A DNA stretch of 64,000 nucleotides from Imperialibacter sp040222815 (GCF_040222815.1 NZ_JAVKCH010000015.1:310001-374000), one strand, 5' to 3'; positions 52,698 to 61,570 are shown, numbered from the stretch's first letter. Notes: generated by a model not told the origin, from the letters alone. A program made the numbers and translations.

Positions 52698-53681
52698 TTG
52701 AGTCTATCCACATTCATAGAATTGGTCAACAAGAAGGGGAAAGATAGGGTTCCATTCTTTTTTGTGGTCGACTTTGAGCTGCAGAAACCGAAAGTTTGGG
52801 ACGTTGACTCACTCATTGACGAAAATATCCTGTTCAACTTCGAAGGGTTTTCCAATCACCAGAAAAAAGAGGCTATCTCTGTCCACGCCGAAAAAATATA
52901 TCCGGCTTTTGAAACATATGAAAAGGCTTTTAATCATGTTTACCAGCATTTGCAAGCCGGCAATTCCTTTTTAGTGAATCTTACCGCCAAAACTGAGCTC
53001 ATTACATCGGCTAGCCTACCCGACATCTATCACGCCTCATCCGCCAAATACAAAATGTTCTACAAAGGCGAGTGGGTAGTTTTTTCCCCAGAGACTTTTG
53101 TGAGAATTTCAGGAAATACTATTGAAACCTGCCCTATGAAAGGCACAATTGATGCTGATTTGCCTGGGGCGGCAGCTAAACTGCTCAACGACCCAAAAGA
53201 GCTTGCTGAGCATGTAACGGTTGTAGATCTTCTGAGAAACGATTTAAGCAGGGTGAGTAACAACGTGCAGGTGGAAAAGTTCAGGTATATAGAAGATCTC
53301 CGAACCAACAGCAAGCACCTACTTCAAACCAGCTCAAAAATTACAGGCAGATTGCCAGTCGGATATGAGGCAAATCTGGGAGAAATTATCATGGAACTGT
53401 TGCCAGCCGGGTCTATTTCTGGTGCTCCTAAGCCAATGACCTGCCAGGTCATAAGAGAAGCTGAGGGAGAAAAAAGAGGCTACTATACTGGTGTTGCCGG
53501 ATATTTCGATGGGCTCAGCTTGAACAGCTGTGTGCTGATCCGCTACATAGAAAAGGCTGGCGATCAATTTTTTTACCGAAGCGGCGGCGGCATCACAGCT
53601 CAAAGCCATGCGCAGCAAGAATACCAGGAACTAATCGACAAGGTGTATGTGCCTACTATTGGAGTCTATCAAAATAGCTAA
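52698..53681 (+). CDS. pabB: Aminodeoxychorismate synthase component I
   Basis: This 327-residue protein is a chorismate-binding enzyme of the PabB/TrpE/MenF family. The C-terminal region carries GSISGAPKPMTCQVIREAEG and RGYYTGVAGYFDG, and IETCPMKGTI is the catalytic-lysine region. The neighbouring pabC gene supports PabB rather than TrpE. It makes 4-amino-4-deoxychorismate for folate. The start is a TTG; no ATG or GTG fits between the upstream stop and the conserved start of the domain. It is short compared with full-length PabB (about 450), as the N-terminal half-domain is reduced. Confidence 0.9.
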   Translation: MSLSTFIELVNKKGKDRVPFFFVVDFELQKPKVWDVDSLIDENILFNFEGFSNHQKKEAISVHAEKIYPAFETYEKAFNHVYQHLQAGNSFLVNLTAKTELITSASLPDIYHASSAKYKMFYKGEWVVFSPETFVRISGNTIETCPMKGTIDADLPGAAAKLLNDPKELAEHVTVVDLLRNDLSRVSNNVQVEKFRYIEDLRTNSKHLLQTSSKITGRLPVGYEANLGEIIMELLPAGSISGAPKPMTCQVIREAEGEKRGYYTGVAGYFDGLSLNSCVLIRYIEKAGDQFFYRSGGGITAQSHAQQEYQELIDKVYVPTIGVYQNS

Positions 53682-54246
53682 CGGACAGCCCCAAAATCTG
53701 TCGTGCCATCAGCGGCGGCTCGATGCAAGTCGGCGGGAAGTTTTCGGGTCACAACTGCTGCCGATCAACCTTCAGGAAGTACTTGATACTTCCCAATTAG
53801 ACAACGCCACTATTTATAAGGCGAGGGTAATTTATGGTGAAGAGCTTAACAAAGTCGAAATAGAGCCCTATTCTGTCAGACCGACCCAATCGATAAGAGT
53901 AGTGGAAGCAATCCACCTCGACTACCGTCATAAGTATGCCGACCGGTCAGCTATCAATACACTTTTCAACCAAAGAGGCGCTGCAGATGACATATTGATC
54001 GCCCGAAATGGCCTCCTTACCGACTGCAGCTATGCCAATGTTTGCTTTTGGGATGGATCGAAATGGCACACTCCTTCGGAACCCCTGCTGGCTGGCACCA
54101 AAAGATCGTCACTGCTTGAAAAAGGCCTGATCTCCGAACGAAAAATAGCCGTCAACGACATTAAATACTTTGAATCCGTCACACTCATCAACGCCATGCT
54201 TGACCCGGGCACAATTGTGCTACCAGCGAGCAAGCTCATTTATTAA
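53647..54246 (+). CDS. pabC: Aminodeoxychorismate lyase-like aminotransferase class IV protein
   Basis: This 199-residue protein belongs to the class IV PLP enzymes. The opening LLLESIKIANGQPQNLSCHQ with RRL is typical of PabC-like lyases, and the PLP lysine is probably K96 in YRHKYADR. The segment GLLTDCSYANVCFW corresponds to the usual GxxTE region, with aspartate instead of glutamate. It would release pyruvate from aminodeoxychorismate to give 4-aminobenzoate. It is shorter than most members (about 250-290). It overlaps pabB by 35 bases in another frame. Confidence 0.85.
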   Translation: MCLLLESIKIANGQPQNLSCHQRRLDASRREVFGSQLLPINLQEVLDTSQLDNATIYKARVIYGEELNKVEIEPYSVRPTQSIRVVEAIHLDYRHKYADRSAINTLFNQRGAADDILIARNGLLTDCSYANVCFWDGSKWHTPSEPLLAGTKRSSLLEKGLISERKIAVNDIKYFESVTLINAMLDPGTIVLPASKLIY

Positions 54247-54275
54247 CCAGATAAACCTGTTATTTTAGCGGCTGC

Positions 54276-55976
54276 ATGCAAAAACAATTAGCTTTTGTCT
54301 TTCTTCTATCTTGCCTGGCTCTAACAAAGTCGTTTGCACAAAGCGCCAATGCGCCGCTGTGGAGCGACTACTACCACATGCTTGACCGGTACGAGATCAA
54401 AAGCGGCAAGATGCACGATAGCTATTTCAGCTCTTTCAAACCCGTACAGCGCCAGTCGGTAGCTGCTTTTACCGACTCGGTGTCCAGCCTGGGCGTTTTT
54501 GAGAGTTCGTCTGACAAGTTCAACGAAAAATACCTTCGACAGGACAACTGGGAGTTCTTTACCGACAGCCTGGAAGCGGCACCCACCAGCAAAAAACCCA
54601 TCCTAAAATATTTCTACAGAACATCATCCGATGCCTTTCACGTGCGGGAAGATGGTATTGACCTTCATGTTAGCCCTGTTTTTCAGTTTGATGTGGGCCA
54701 CGACCCAAATTCTCCCTCAACACCATTTATCAACACCCGTGGTATAGTAGTTAGGGGCAGAATCGACGAAAAGTTGGGCTTCTACACCTATCTGACAGAG
54801 AATCAGGCAGTGTTTCCGGCCTACACGCAGCGTTGGATCGATCGCTGGCACGTGGTGCCCAACGAAGGCTTCTGGAAGCGATTTGGAGAAGCCGGAACCG
54901 ACTATATTACTGCCAATGGGTATTTAACTTTTAGTCCCACAAAACACATCCATTTGCAGGCAGGCCACGATAAACTCTTTGTGGGCAACGGCATGCGGTC
55001 GATGTTTCTTTCCGACTTTTCGAACAACTACTTTTTCCTTCGGTTCAATGCGAAGATCTGGAAGTTCAATTATACCAATGTTATCGCCCGGCTCAAGGCA
55101 GATGTTTTCTACTACAACGACGGGCTGCTGGGCACTAAGGAATTTCCCAACAAAAACCTGGTGATGCACCAGCTCAACTGGCAGGTCACCAAAAACTTTA
55201 ACGTGGGCCTGTTTGAGGCAGTCATGTTTTCGCCAGAAGATTCGTTACGTACCGGCTCCTTCGATCCCAACTACTTGAACCCATTTATCTTTTACCGGGG
55301 TCTTGAGCAGCAGCTTGGCAGCCCCGACAATGTGCTTGTGGGCTTTGATGCCAAATGGAATTTCGCCCACCACTTTTCGGCTTATGGGCAATTCCTGCTG
55401 GATGAACTATCGTTTACCAACCTAAAAAACAGGACAGGCTGGTGGTCGAACAAATACGCCTATCAACTTGGTTTGAAATGGGTGGATGTGGGCAACGTCT
55501 CCAATCTCGACGTTCAGCTTGAGCACAACTACGCACGGCCCTACACATACGCCCATCAAAGCAGCTACACCAGCTTCACTCACTACCGGCAGCCGCTCGC
55601 CAACCCACTGGGAGCAAATTTCAAAGAATGGGTGGCTGTGCTAAGGTATCAACCAATTGGAAAGCTTCAGCTCACTGCCAGGGCAATGCTTGCTTCCCAG
55701 GGAGAGGATACACTGGCATCGAACTGGGGGCGAAACCCACTGCTGCCCTACGCAACTTTCGAGCGGGAATTCGGAAACTTCACTGGCCAGGGAGTAGCTA
55801 CAAAAATCAATCTGGTTGGCTTGCAGGCCAGCTATCAGTTGCTCCACAATCTTTTCATCGATGCCAGGTTCATTTACCGCAAAGAGCAACAAGAAAGTAT
55901 TTCGCTGCGTAACAATGATCAGTTCTTTGGTTTTGGCATCCGGCTCAATACCGACACAAAACATCATTATTTCTAA
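54276..55976 (+). CDS. Outer-membrane beta-barrel protein, Wzi/RemB-like
   Basis: This 566-residue protein has a signal peptide (MQKQLAFVFLLSCLALTKSF, then AQS) and a long beta-rich chain with alternating aromatic residues (FYTYLTENQAVFPAYTQRW, HIHLQAGHDKLFVGNGMRS), ending in FGIRLNTDTKHHYF. The pattern resembles capsule-assembly Wzi-like barrels and the RemB gliding-associated proteins of Bacteroidota. Whether it works in capsule attachment or motility cannot be settled. It lies 29 bases after pabC and may share its transcript. Confidence 0.75.
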   Translation: MQKQLAFVFLLSCLALTKSFAQSANAPLWSDYYHMLDRYEIKSGKMHDSYFSSFKPVQRQSVAAFTDSVSSLGVFESSSDKFNEKYLRQDNWEFFTDSLEAAPTSKKPILKYFYRTSSDAFHVREDGIDLHVSPVFQFDVGHDPNSPSTPFINTRGIVVRGRIDEKLGFYTYLTENQAVFPAYTQRWIDRWHVVPNEGFWKRFGEAGTDYITANGYLTFSPTKHIHLQAGHDKLFVGNGMRSMFLSDFSNNYFFLRFNAKIWKFNYTNVIARLKADVFYYNDGLLGTKEFPNKNLVMHQLNWQVTKNFNVGLFEAVMFSPEDSLRTGSFDPNYLNPFIFYRGLEQQLGSPDNVLVGFDAKWNFAHHFSAYGQFLLDELSFTNLKNRTGWWSNKYAYQLGLKWVDVGNVSNLDVQLEHNYARPYTYAHQSSYTSFTHYRQPLANPLGANFKEWVAVLRYQPIGKLQLTARAMLASQGEDTLASNWGRNPLLPYATFEREFGNFTGQGVATKINLVGLQASYQLLHNLFIDARFIYRKEQQESISLRNNDQFFGFGIRLNTDTKHHYF

Positions 55977-55993
55977 TTGACACCATTACACTC

Positions 55994-56001
55994 TACCTTT
56001 G
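55994..56001 (+). promoter_or_regulatory. Candidate -7 element of the ABC exporter gene
   Basis: TACCTTTG is an exact TAnnTTTG match 22 bases before the ATG at 56024. A TTG at 55977-55979 gives a 14-base gap, shorter than usual, so the -33 element is uncertain. Confidence 0.4.
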
Positions 56002-56023
56002 CGCCCTCACTTCAAGTAGTTGA

Positions 56024-57856
56024 ATGAAAACCTATTTCAGACTTCTTTCTTTTGCCCGCCCTTTCGGGAAGTTTATCCCTACCTATATATTGGTCACCAT
56101 TCTTCAGGTGGCTTTCAGTCTTGTGAACTTTGCCGTCCTCATCCCTCTGTTGGAAATTCTCTTCGATCAGATAGAGCCGGAAAAGCTGGAGAACCTTAAA
56201 CGTCTTCCTGAATTCACAATTAGTGTGGATTATTTCAAATCGCTTTTCTACTATCATTTTTCTGGCTTCATCGAAACTGCCGGAAAAAGTGGCGCCCTTA
56301 AATTTGTATGCGCAGTCATTGTGGTTTCCGTGTTCCTCTCTAATTTGTTCAGGTATCTCTCAGCGGTAATGCTGGCAAAAATAAGGGCGCTGGTCATTAA
56401 GAACCTCCGCAGCCTGGTATACGAGCGTATTCTTGCTTTCCCTGTAAGCTTTTTTACTGAGCGTAGAAAAGGAGACATTACCAGCCGTGTGACCAACGAT
56501 GTGCAGGAAGTAGAACACTCGGTGGTTAGTACTTTGAAGGTGCTGTTCAAAGAGCCAGCCATGATCATAGGCTATTTCGCTGTGCTCTTCAGCATGTCTG
56601 TAGAACTCACCTTGTACACAATGCTGCTTCTGCCTATTTCCGGCGGTCTTATCGCAGGCATTGCCAGGCGACTCAAAAAGCGGGCACATCAAAGCCAACA
56701 GGCTTTGGGAAATATCAACAACATCCTTGATGAGAGTATCGGCGGCATTCGGATTATCAAGGCGTTCACTGCTACCAAGTTTGTGTTCCAAAAGTTTATC
56801 AAAGAGGTTCAATACTATGCCAGAAAAAATGTATCCATCGCAAGACGGTACGAAATGGCCGGCCCAATTTCAGAGTTCCTCGGGGTCTCCGTTGTCGCTG
56901 GCCTGCTTCTTGTTGGTGGCAACCTTATCTTGGAGGACAATTCTACCCTCACACCGTCCGAGTTTCTAGCCTTTCTTATCATATTTTCACAGATACTGCC
57001 CCCTGCAAAGGCCATGTCTGCTTCATTCAGCAATATCCAAAGGGGGCTGGCAGCAGGCGAAAGAATCTTCGAGGTTATCGATACTCATTCCGCCATCACC
57101 GATGCTCAAAACTCTACGGTGCTTCCATCTTTTAGTACGTCAATCGAATTTAAAAATGTATCGTTTGCCTACGAAAAAGACCTGGTACTGAAAAATATCA
57201 ACCTGAGTATCCCAAAAGGAAAAACAGTAGCGCTTGTCGGCCCGTCCGGAGGCGGAAAATCCACTCTTTCGGATCTTATTCCGAGGTTTTACGACCCCAA
57301 TGAAGGAGAGGTATGCATCGATGGCAAACCGCTGACCTCCTACACCATGGACTCCATTCGCAAGCAGATGGGCATTGTTACCCAGGAGTCCATTCTCTTT
57401 AACGACACGGTGTTGAATAATATCGCCTTTGGCGTAGCCGATGCTGATGAGGAAAAAGTAATAGCTGCGGCCAAAATCGCCAATGCGCATGAGTTTATTG
57501 CTGAAATGCCTGAAGGGTATTATACAGAAATAGGAGACAGAGGCGTGAAACTCAGCGGCGGTCAGCGGCAAAGACTGAGCATTGCACGGGCTATTTTTAA
57601 AAATCCCCCAATCCTGATTCTCGACGAAGCCACTTCGGCGCTTGATTCGGAATCGGAGAAGCTGGTGCAGGAGGCCCTTACCAACCTGATGAAAAACCGC
57701 ACGTCGGTAGTCATTGCCCACAGACTGAGCACCATACAAAATGCTGACCTTATTGTGGTATTGCAAAATGGCGAAATAGCTGAGCAGGGAACCCACAATG
57801 AACTGATTGCCAGGGCTGGTCTCTATTCGAGGCTGATCGAAATGCAGTCGTTTTAG
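56024..57856 (+). CDS. MsbA-like ABC exporter (fused permease and ATPase)
   Basis: This 610-residue half-transporter has six membrane segments in residues about 1-330 and an ATPase domain at about 370-610. The Walker A motif is GPSGGGKST at 406-414, the signature LSGGQRQR starts at 510 and Walker B is ILILDEATSALD from 530. The Q-loop is IVTQESILF and the H-loop is IAHRLSTIQ. A lipid-A or lipid-like exporter role is likely from the resemblance to MsbA, but the substrate is not certain. It appears to be a single-gene unit ending at a hairpin shared with the convergent gene. Confidence 0.93.
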   Translation: MKTYFRLLSFARPFGKFIPTYILVTILQVAFSLVNFAVLIPLLEILFDQIEPEKLENLKRLPEFTISVDYFKSLFYYHFSGFIETAGKSGALKFVCAVIVVSVFLSNLFRYLSAVMLAKIRALVIKNLRSLVYERILAFPVSFFTERRKGDITSRVTNDVQEVEHSVVSTLKVLFKEPAMIIGYFAVLFSMSVELTLYTMLLLPISGGLIAGIARRLKKRAHQSQQALGNINNILDESIGGIRIIKAFTATKFVFQKFIKEVQYYARKNVSIARRYEMAGPISEFLGVSVVAGLLLVGGNLILEDNSTLTPSEFLAFLIIFSQILPPAKAMSASFSNIQRGLAAGERIFEVIDTHSAITDAQNSTVLPSFSTSIEFKNVSFAYEKDLVLKNINLSIPKGKTVALVGPSGGGKSTLSDLIPRFYDPNEGEVCIDGKPLTSYTMDSIRKQMGIVTQESILFNDTVLNNIAFGVADADEEKVIAAAKIANAHEFIAEMPEGYYTEIGDRGVKLSGGQRQRLSIARAIFKNPPILILDEATSALDSESEKLVQEALTNLMKNRTSVVIAHRLSTIQNADLIVVLQNGEIAEQGTHNELIARAGLYSRLIEMQSF

Positions 57857-57889
57857 AAAAATCTGTTATGCACAGCCTAAAAGAATAAA

Positions 57890-57916
57890 AACCCTGCTGA
57901 CAGGGCCAGCAGGGTT
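57890..57916. terminator. Terminator between convergent genes
   Basis: AACCCTGCTG (57890-57899) pairs with CAGCAGGGTT (57907-57916) around a 7-base loop. On the minus strand it is followed by TTTTATTC, a good U tract, so it mainly ends the leftward 505-aa gene. It also lies 34 bases past the ABC exporter gene. Confidence 0.8.
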
Positions 57917-57965
57917 ATATTGTCATATCAACATATGACAAGCATCGACCTAATCAAAGTTTCTT

Positions 57966-59483
57966 CTACCTTCCGAAGTCAAGCTTGACAAATGAATGCT
58001 CCATATTTTGTAGCATCATTTCCCATAGCTGTTCGTAAGGCACAATTTCTATCTCTGCAAAGGCATCACCAGGTTCTGGCGTGCCCTTCAGTCTGTTGAA
58101 ATATTTTTCCCCTTTCTTCGCCGCAATAGTTGGGTTGAAGCTGCTTTCCACCATAATGGTGATCAGCTTAAGGAACAGCTTCTCCCGCTGACTTTCCGGA
58201 TTTTCATTGAGGTAGCGATAAATATACTTTTCTGTGTTTGGCAGCCTGGCCAGCGCAACGTCCAGTTTATCTTTCTTCATTAAATCGATAAACTCCAGGA
58301 TCATAATGGCCACCATGAGCCCCTGCTTGTCTTGCGTATAAAAGGGCAGCTTTTGATAAATCTTCGAGAAATCGAGCACATCCTCCACGTCCCTATTTGG
58401 CATAAGAAAGAACAAGTAGGCTTTGTACAACTCCCACCTCTCTTTTGCCCTTTGCGAAATCTTTTCCATGTGCGGGTTTCTATAGGCCTGACCGATCAAA
58501 TCATCCGCCAACTCGTAGTTTCCGCTATGCAGCGCCATCAAGAAGTAGTTCTCCATATGAGAAAACCAATTCCTGGATGAACGACCAATATGTTCTAACC
58601 CCGATTTGGCGTAGATCATGCCATTTTTGTAATCCTTCGCTCTGAGGTATGCATATGTTTTGATGAAAACATTATACCTCATATCAAACCTAAGCGGATT
58701 AATGGCACCACTGTTCACCATCCGTTCTGCTTCACCGGTAATTTCAAGAATACCTTCGAATTCAGCAAGCAGCTCATTCGACCTGATTTTCAGCCTATAG
58801 TATCTTTCAAATACATTAAATGACTTACTTTTCTCCCAAAGACTCTTCAATTGTTGCACCGACTTCAAAGTCGAGTCGAGGTGAGTCTTTCTGGAATGAA
58901 CTGACTTTTGAAGTTGCAATTTCTTCATGCAGAAGATACTCTCAGCTTCTTCCTCTATTCTGAGCAATTCCTCATACTTCTTAATTCTACCCAGGGTCTT
59001 TCTGAGGTGATTGGGCCGACACAACTCTGAATAAATCAACCTCAACATCCTAAGTCCAGATAAAGTCAACTCTGTAAATTCCGACTCTCTGGAGATGGCA
59101 AGTGCCTTATTCACGTGCTTCTCAGCCAAATCATATTCACCCTCTTTAAACAATACTTTCGCTCGGAATATGTAACTGTGACATTCCTGCTCGTAAGGGA
59201 ATCCGATGTTTACTTTAGAGTCGTTGAAATCGACAAAATAAAGTAAGTTATAGAGCTTGTACCTCAGGCGTGACTTGAGCATTCGGAAGCGCTGGTCGGT
59301 GGAGTCCGATTCATACATGCCCAAAGAAGCTTCATCATCTGTATTGTATAGTCCTTTTTGAATCCCATTAAAAAGCTGTTGTTCCTTGCTCGGGTTTTCA
59401 TCATGACTAATAACATCAATCAGAGATACATTTTTCTTTACCCTTGTTGTTATAATCCTTACTAATTTTTTTATCTCATCCAT
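57966..59483 (-). CDS. 505-aa TPR-like helical-repeat protein, possible peptide receptor
   Basis: This cytoplasmic protein has no signal peptide, membrane segment or helix-turn-helix that I can see. Its chain is built of paired helices, with a clear TPR-type unit at about 110-138 (FRAKVLFKEGEYDLAEKHVN, then KALAISRES) and more helical repeats up to about 440. The N-terminal part (EQQLFNGIQKGLYNTDDEAS) does not match a family I can name. TPR-only proteins of this size occur as receptors in the RRNPP (Rap/PlcR/NprR) peptide-signalling group, and this gene is divergent from a secreted peptide gene. A role as that peptide's receptor is inference. A structural scaffold is the alternative. Confidence 0.75.
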   Translation of the reverse strand: MDEIKKLVRIITTRVKKNVSLIDVISHDENPSKEQQLFNGIQKGLYNTDDEASLGMYESDSTDQRFRMLKSRLRYKLYNLLYFVDFNDSKVNIGFPYEQECHSYIFRAKVLFKEGEYDLAEKHVNKALAISRESEFTELTLSGLRMLRLIYSELCRPNHLRKTLGRIKKYEELLRIEEEAESIFCMKKLQLQKSVHSRKTHLDSTLKSVQQLKSLWEKSKSFNVFERYYRLKIRSNELLAEFEGILEITGEAERMVNSGAINPLRFDMRYNVFIKTYAYLRAKDYKNGMIYAKSGLEHIGRSSRNWFSHMENYFLMALHSGNYELADDLIGQAYRNPHMEKISQRAKERWELYKAYLFFLMPNRDVEDVLDFSKIYQKLPFYTQDKQGLMVAIMILEFIDLMKKDKLDVALARLPNTEKYIYRYLNENPESQREKLFLKLITIMVESSFNPTIAAKKGEKYFNRLKGTPEPGDAFAEIEIVPYEQLWEMMLQNMEHSFVKLDFGR

Positions 59484-59647
59484 TTCAATACAATTACTTA
59501 CTTGCCAAATACTCCCTAGGTTAATATTTACACTACTAGAACTACATTTTGTTATAGTTACGTCAAGTTACAAAGTGTCAGTTTTTTTTCCAAAGCGCAG
59601 CCACATCTTCGTGCCATACAATTTTAAACATTTAAATCGCTTGACCT

Positions 59648-59803
59648 ATGGCACAGTATGTTTTCTTTATGATTCTATCTTTAGGGCTTTATTTTTCCGC
59701 TCCTAAAACAACCACTTCCAACATTTCAAAAAAGCCAAAGAAATCACTCCACATCATTAAAACTGACGGTGGAGACGACACTTGGGGAGACGGTGGAAAA
59801 TAA
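59648..59803 (+). CDS. 51-aa secreted peptide precursor
   Basis: The frame from ATG 59648 to TAA 59801-59803 codes for 51 residues. Residues 2-19 are hydrophobic (AQYVFFMILSLGLYFSAP), consistent with a signal peptide that could be cleaved near FSA. A basic spacer (SKKPKKSLHIIK) follows, then an acidic Gly/Asp/Trp tail, TDGGDDTWGDGGK, with DGG twice. The layout of signal, basic linker and short distinct tail resembles precursors of processed signalling peptides such as Phr, or the leader and core of a small modified peptide. A perfect-looking terminator follows 39 bases later. The gene lies between a TPR-like protein gene and a peptide-binding lipoprotein gene. Confidence 0.65.
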   Translation: MAQYVFFMILSLGLYFSAPKTTTSNISKKPKKSLHIIKTDGGDDTWGDGGK

Positions 59804-59842
59804 TCCAATATATTACTAATAATCATTTCTCAGGTTTAAATT

Positions 59843-59867
59843 AGCTCCTCTTTGAGGGGCTTTTTTT
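59843..59867 (+). terminator. Terminator of the peptide gene, abutting the next start codon
   Basis: AGCTCCTC (59843-59850) pairs with GAGGGGCT (59854-59861), with one G-U pair and a TTT loop, followed by seven T. The U tract ends at 59867 and the ATG of the binding-protein gene is at 59868. Expression of that gene therefore needs readthrough, an overlapping promoter, or leaderless initiation. Confidence 0.8.
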
Positions 59868-61544
59868 ATGAATCAGAAACTAAGGTTATTAGGTTGCTTT
59901 CTACTCTTTCTAGCTGGGTGCAATTCGCAGGTTGACGACCCTTCGCAATTGAGGATCCAAATCAATAGATTTCCGGAAAGCTTTTCACCCATCAAAACAA
60001 ACGAGTTCGATGGGATTATATTTCAATTTTTAAGCGAAAGAGATTCGACGGATAAGATAGTCTCAAATTTAGCGGAACTTTCTGAAAAAATAGCTATAAA
60101 TGACACAATTAGTTTATTCGGCTTTACACTAAAGAGCTCAGCCAAATGGGTAAATGGCGTTCCTGTATCAAAAGAAGACGTGTTTTTTACCTTAAAACTC
60201 AATAAATGCAGGCTCAGAAGCGGCATTTCTTCAGGAAGCTTTCATTTAGATGCCATCAAAGCTTTTTACCCAGACTCTTCCAACGCCCGGTTTTTTCAGC
60301 TCGAAACGCATGGCAACCCGGAATATAGCAGGTCAGTAGCCGGAGATTTCCTTGTCATGCCCGAAAACATTTTTGACCCTCAAAAAACACTGAGAGATTA
60401 TAGCCTGGAAGAGATAGGTAGCTTTAACGAGGACAACGCCCCGGATGATGTAAAAAAATACTTCGAGGCCTTCAATGGCATTGCCCCTTACGATTCCGTC
60501 TACTTCAAAGGCTCAGGCCCTTATCAAATCGAGAGCTATTATCCTGACCAAAACATTAGCCTGGCACTGACCGAAACAAAGAAAGAGAAGCTGCCCTCAC
60601 AGTTCCAATTGGCAGATAAGATCAACTATGTGATGATTACTGATCCCACGGCTGCCAGATTTGCTCTGCAAAACAATGAAGTAGACGTTATCACCCAGGT
60701 TCCCGCCACAGAGTTTGTTCAGCTGGAAGCCTTTAACAAAACCTCAAACACGCTTAATCTCTACAGACAAGCCGGATTCAAGTTTGTGTTTTTTGGCTTT
60801 AATACCCGTCGGCCAAAATTTAGCAGCAAGGACGTGAGAATTGCTCTTTCCCATATTATTGACGTTCAGGGCATTATCGACGCAGTGCGCCTTGGTTATG
60901 CTGAGCCTACCGTCGGGCCAGTAAACCCGGTGTTGTCGGATCTGTACAACGACGACATTAGCGTCTACAATTACAACCCAGACCAAAGCAAGGTGCTTCT
61001 TGAAAAATCAGGATGGAACTTCGACGGGAATAACTGGAAAAATGATGCTGGAGAAACGCTTGATTTCGAACTCACTTACAATGGAACAAATCCGGATTAT
61101 CAAAAAATAGCGCTGATTGTGCAAAGCGAGGCAAAGAAAATAGGCGTGCAGGTAAATCTGGCGCCGGAGGAGTCAGGCACGCTTTTAAAAAGGCTGCGAT
61201 CGCACCAGTTTGACGCTGTGCTTTACTCATTTGTCGGCTCGCCACGGGCCTATGATTACTCACCGTTGTTCCACACTGCGTCGGCTGCTCCGGGTAAGAT
61301 GAATTTCTCTGGCTTTGGAACTGATGAAAGCGACCAGGAAATTGAAAAAGCAATCTTATCCACCTCTAGAGAGGAAATGGCTGTTCATTTGAAAAAATTG
61401 CAACAAATTCTGCACGAAGAGCGACCTATAGTCTTTCTTTATTTTGAACAAAGCCTCATAGCAACGTCGAAGAGGTTTCCTCGTTTAAACATTAGTTATT
61501 ATCGTCCTGGGTACGATCCAGTTGGATTCTACCAGACACGCTAG
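59868..61544 (+). CDS. ABC-type oligopeptide-binding lipoprotein (SBP family 5)
   Basis: This 558-residue protein has a lipoprotein signal (MNQKLRLLGCFLLFLAGCNS, cysteine 18) and the fold pattern of family 5 solute-binding proteins such as OppA and DppA. Recognisable blocks are LFGFTLKSSAKWVNGVPVSK (with EDVFFTLK after it), GSGPYQIESYYPDQNISLAL, FFGFNTRRPKFSSKDVRIAL and YNYNPDQSKVLLEKSGWN. Such proteins bind peptides or small solutes for import. No permease or ATPase genes follow, so it either uses a pump encoded elsewhere or works as a sensor. Its start codon directly follows the terminator of the 51-aa peptide gene. Confidence 0.87.
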   Translation: MNQKLRLLGCFLLFLAGCNSQVDDPSQLRIQINRFPESFSPIKTNEFDGIIFQFLSERDSTDKIVSNLAELSEKIAINDTISLFGFTLKSSAKWVNGVPVSKEDVFFTLKLNKCRLRSGISSGSFHLDAIKAFYPDSSNARFFQLETHGNPEYSRSVAGDFLVMPENIFDPQKTLRDYSLEEIGSFNEDNAPDDVKKYFEAFNGIAPYDSVYFKGSGPYQIESYYPDQNISLALTETKKEKLPSQFQLADKINYVMITDPTAARFALQNNEVDVITQVPATEFVQLEAFNKTSNTLNLYRQAGFKFVFFGFNTRRPKFSSKDVRIALSHIIDVQGIIDAVRLGYAEPTVGPVNPVLSDLYNDDISVYNYNPDQSKVLLEKSGWNFDGNNWKNDAGETLDFELTYNGTNPDYQKIALIVQSEAKKIGVQVNLAPEESGTLLKRLRSHQFDAVLYSFVGSPRAYDYSPLFHTASAAPGKMNFSGFGTDESDQEIEKAILSTSREEMAVHLKKLQQILHEERPIVFLYFEQSLIATSKRFPRLNISYYRPGYDPVGFYQTR

Positions 61545-61570
61545 TCCTGAAATTGAAGTATATCGATTTT

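Noticed and set aside
57140..57796. 218-codon leftward open frame
   Set aside because: It is antisense to the ATPase domain of the MsbA-like exporter, which has all expected motifs in the forward frame.
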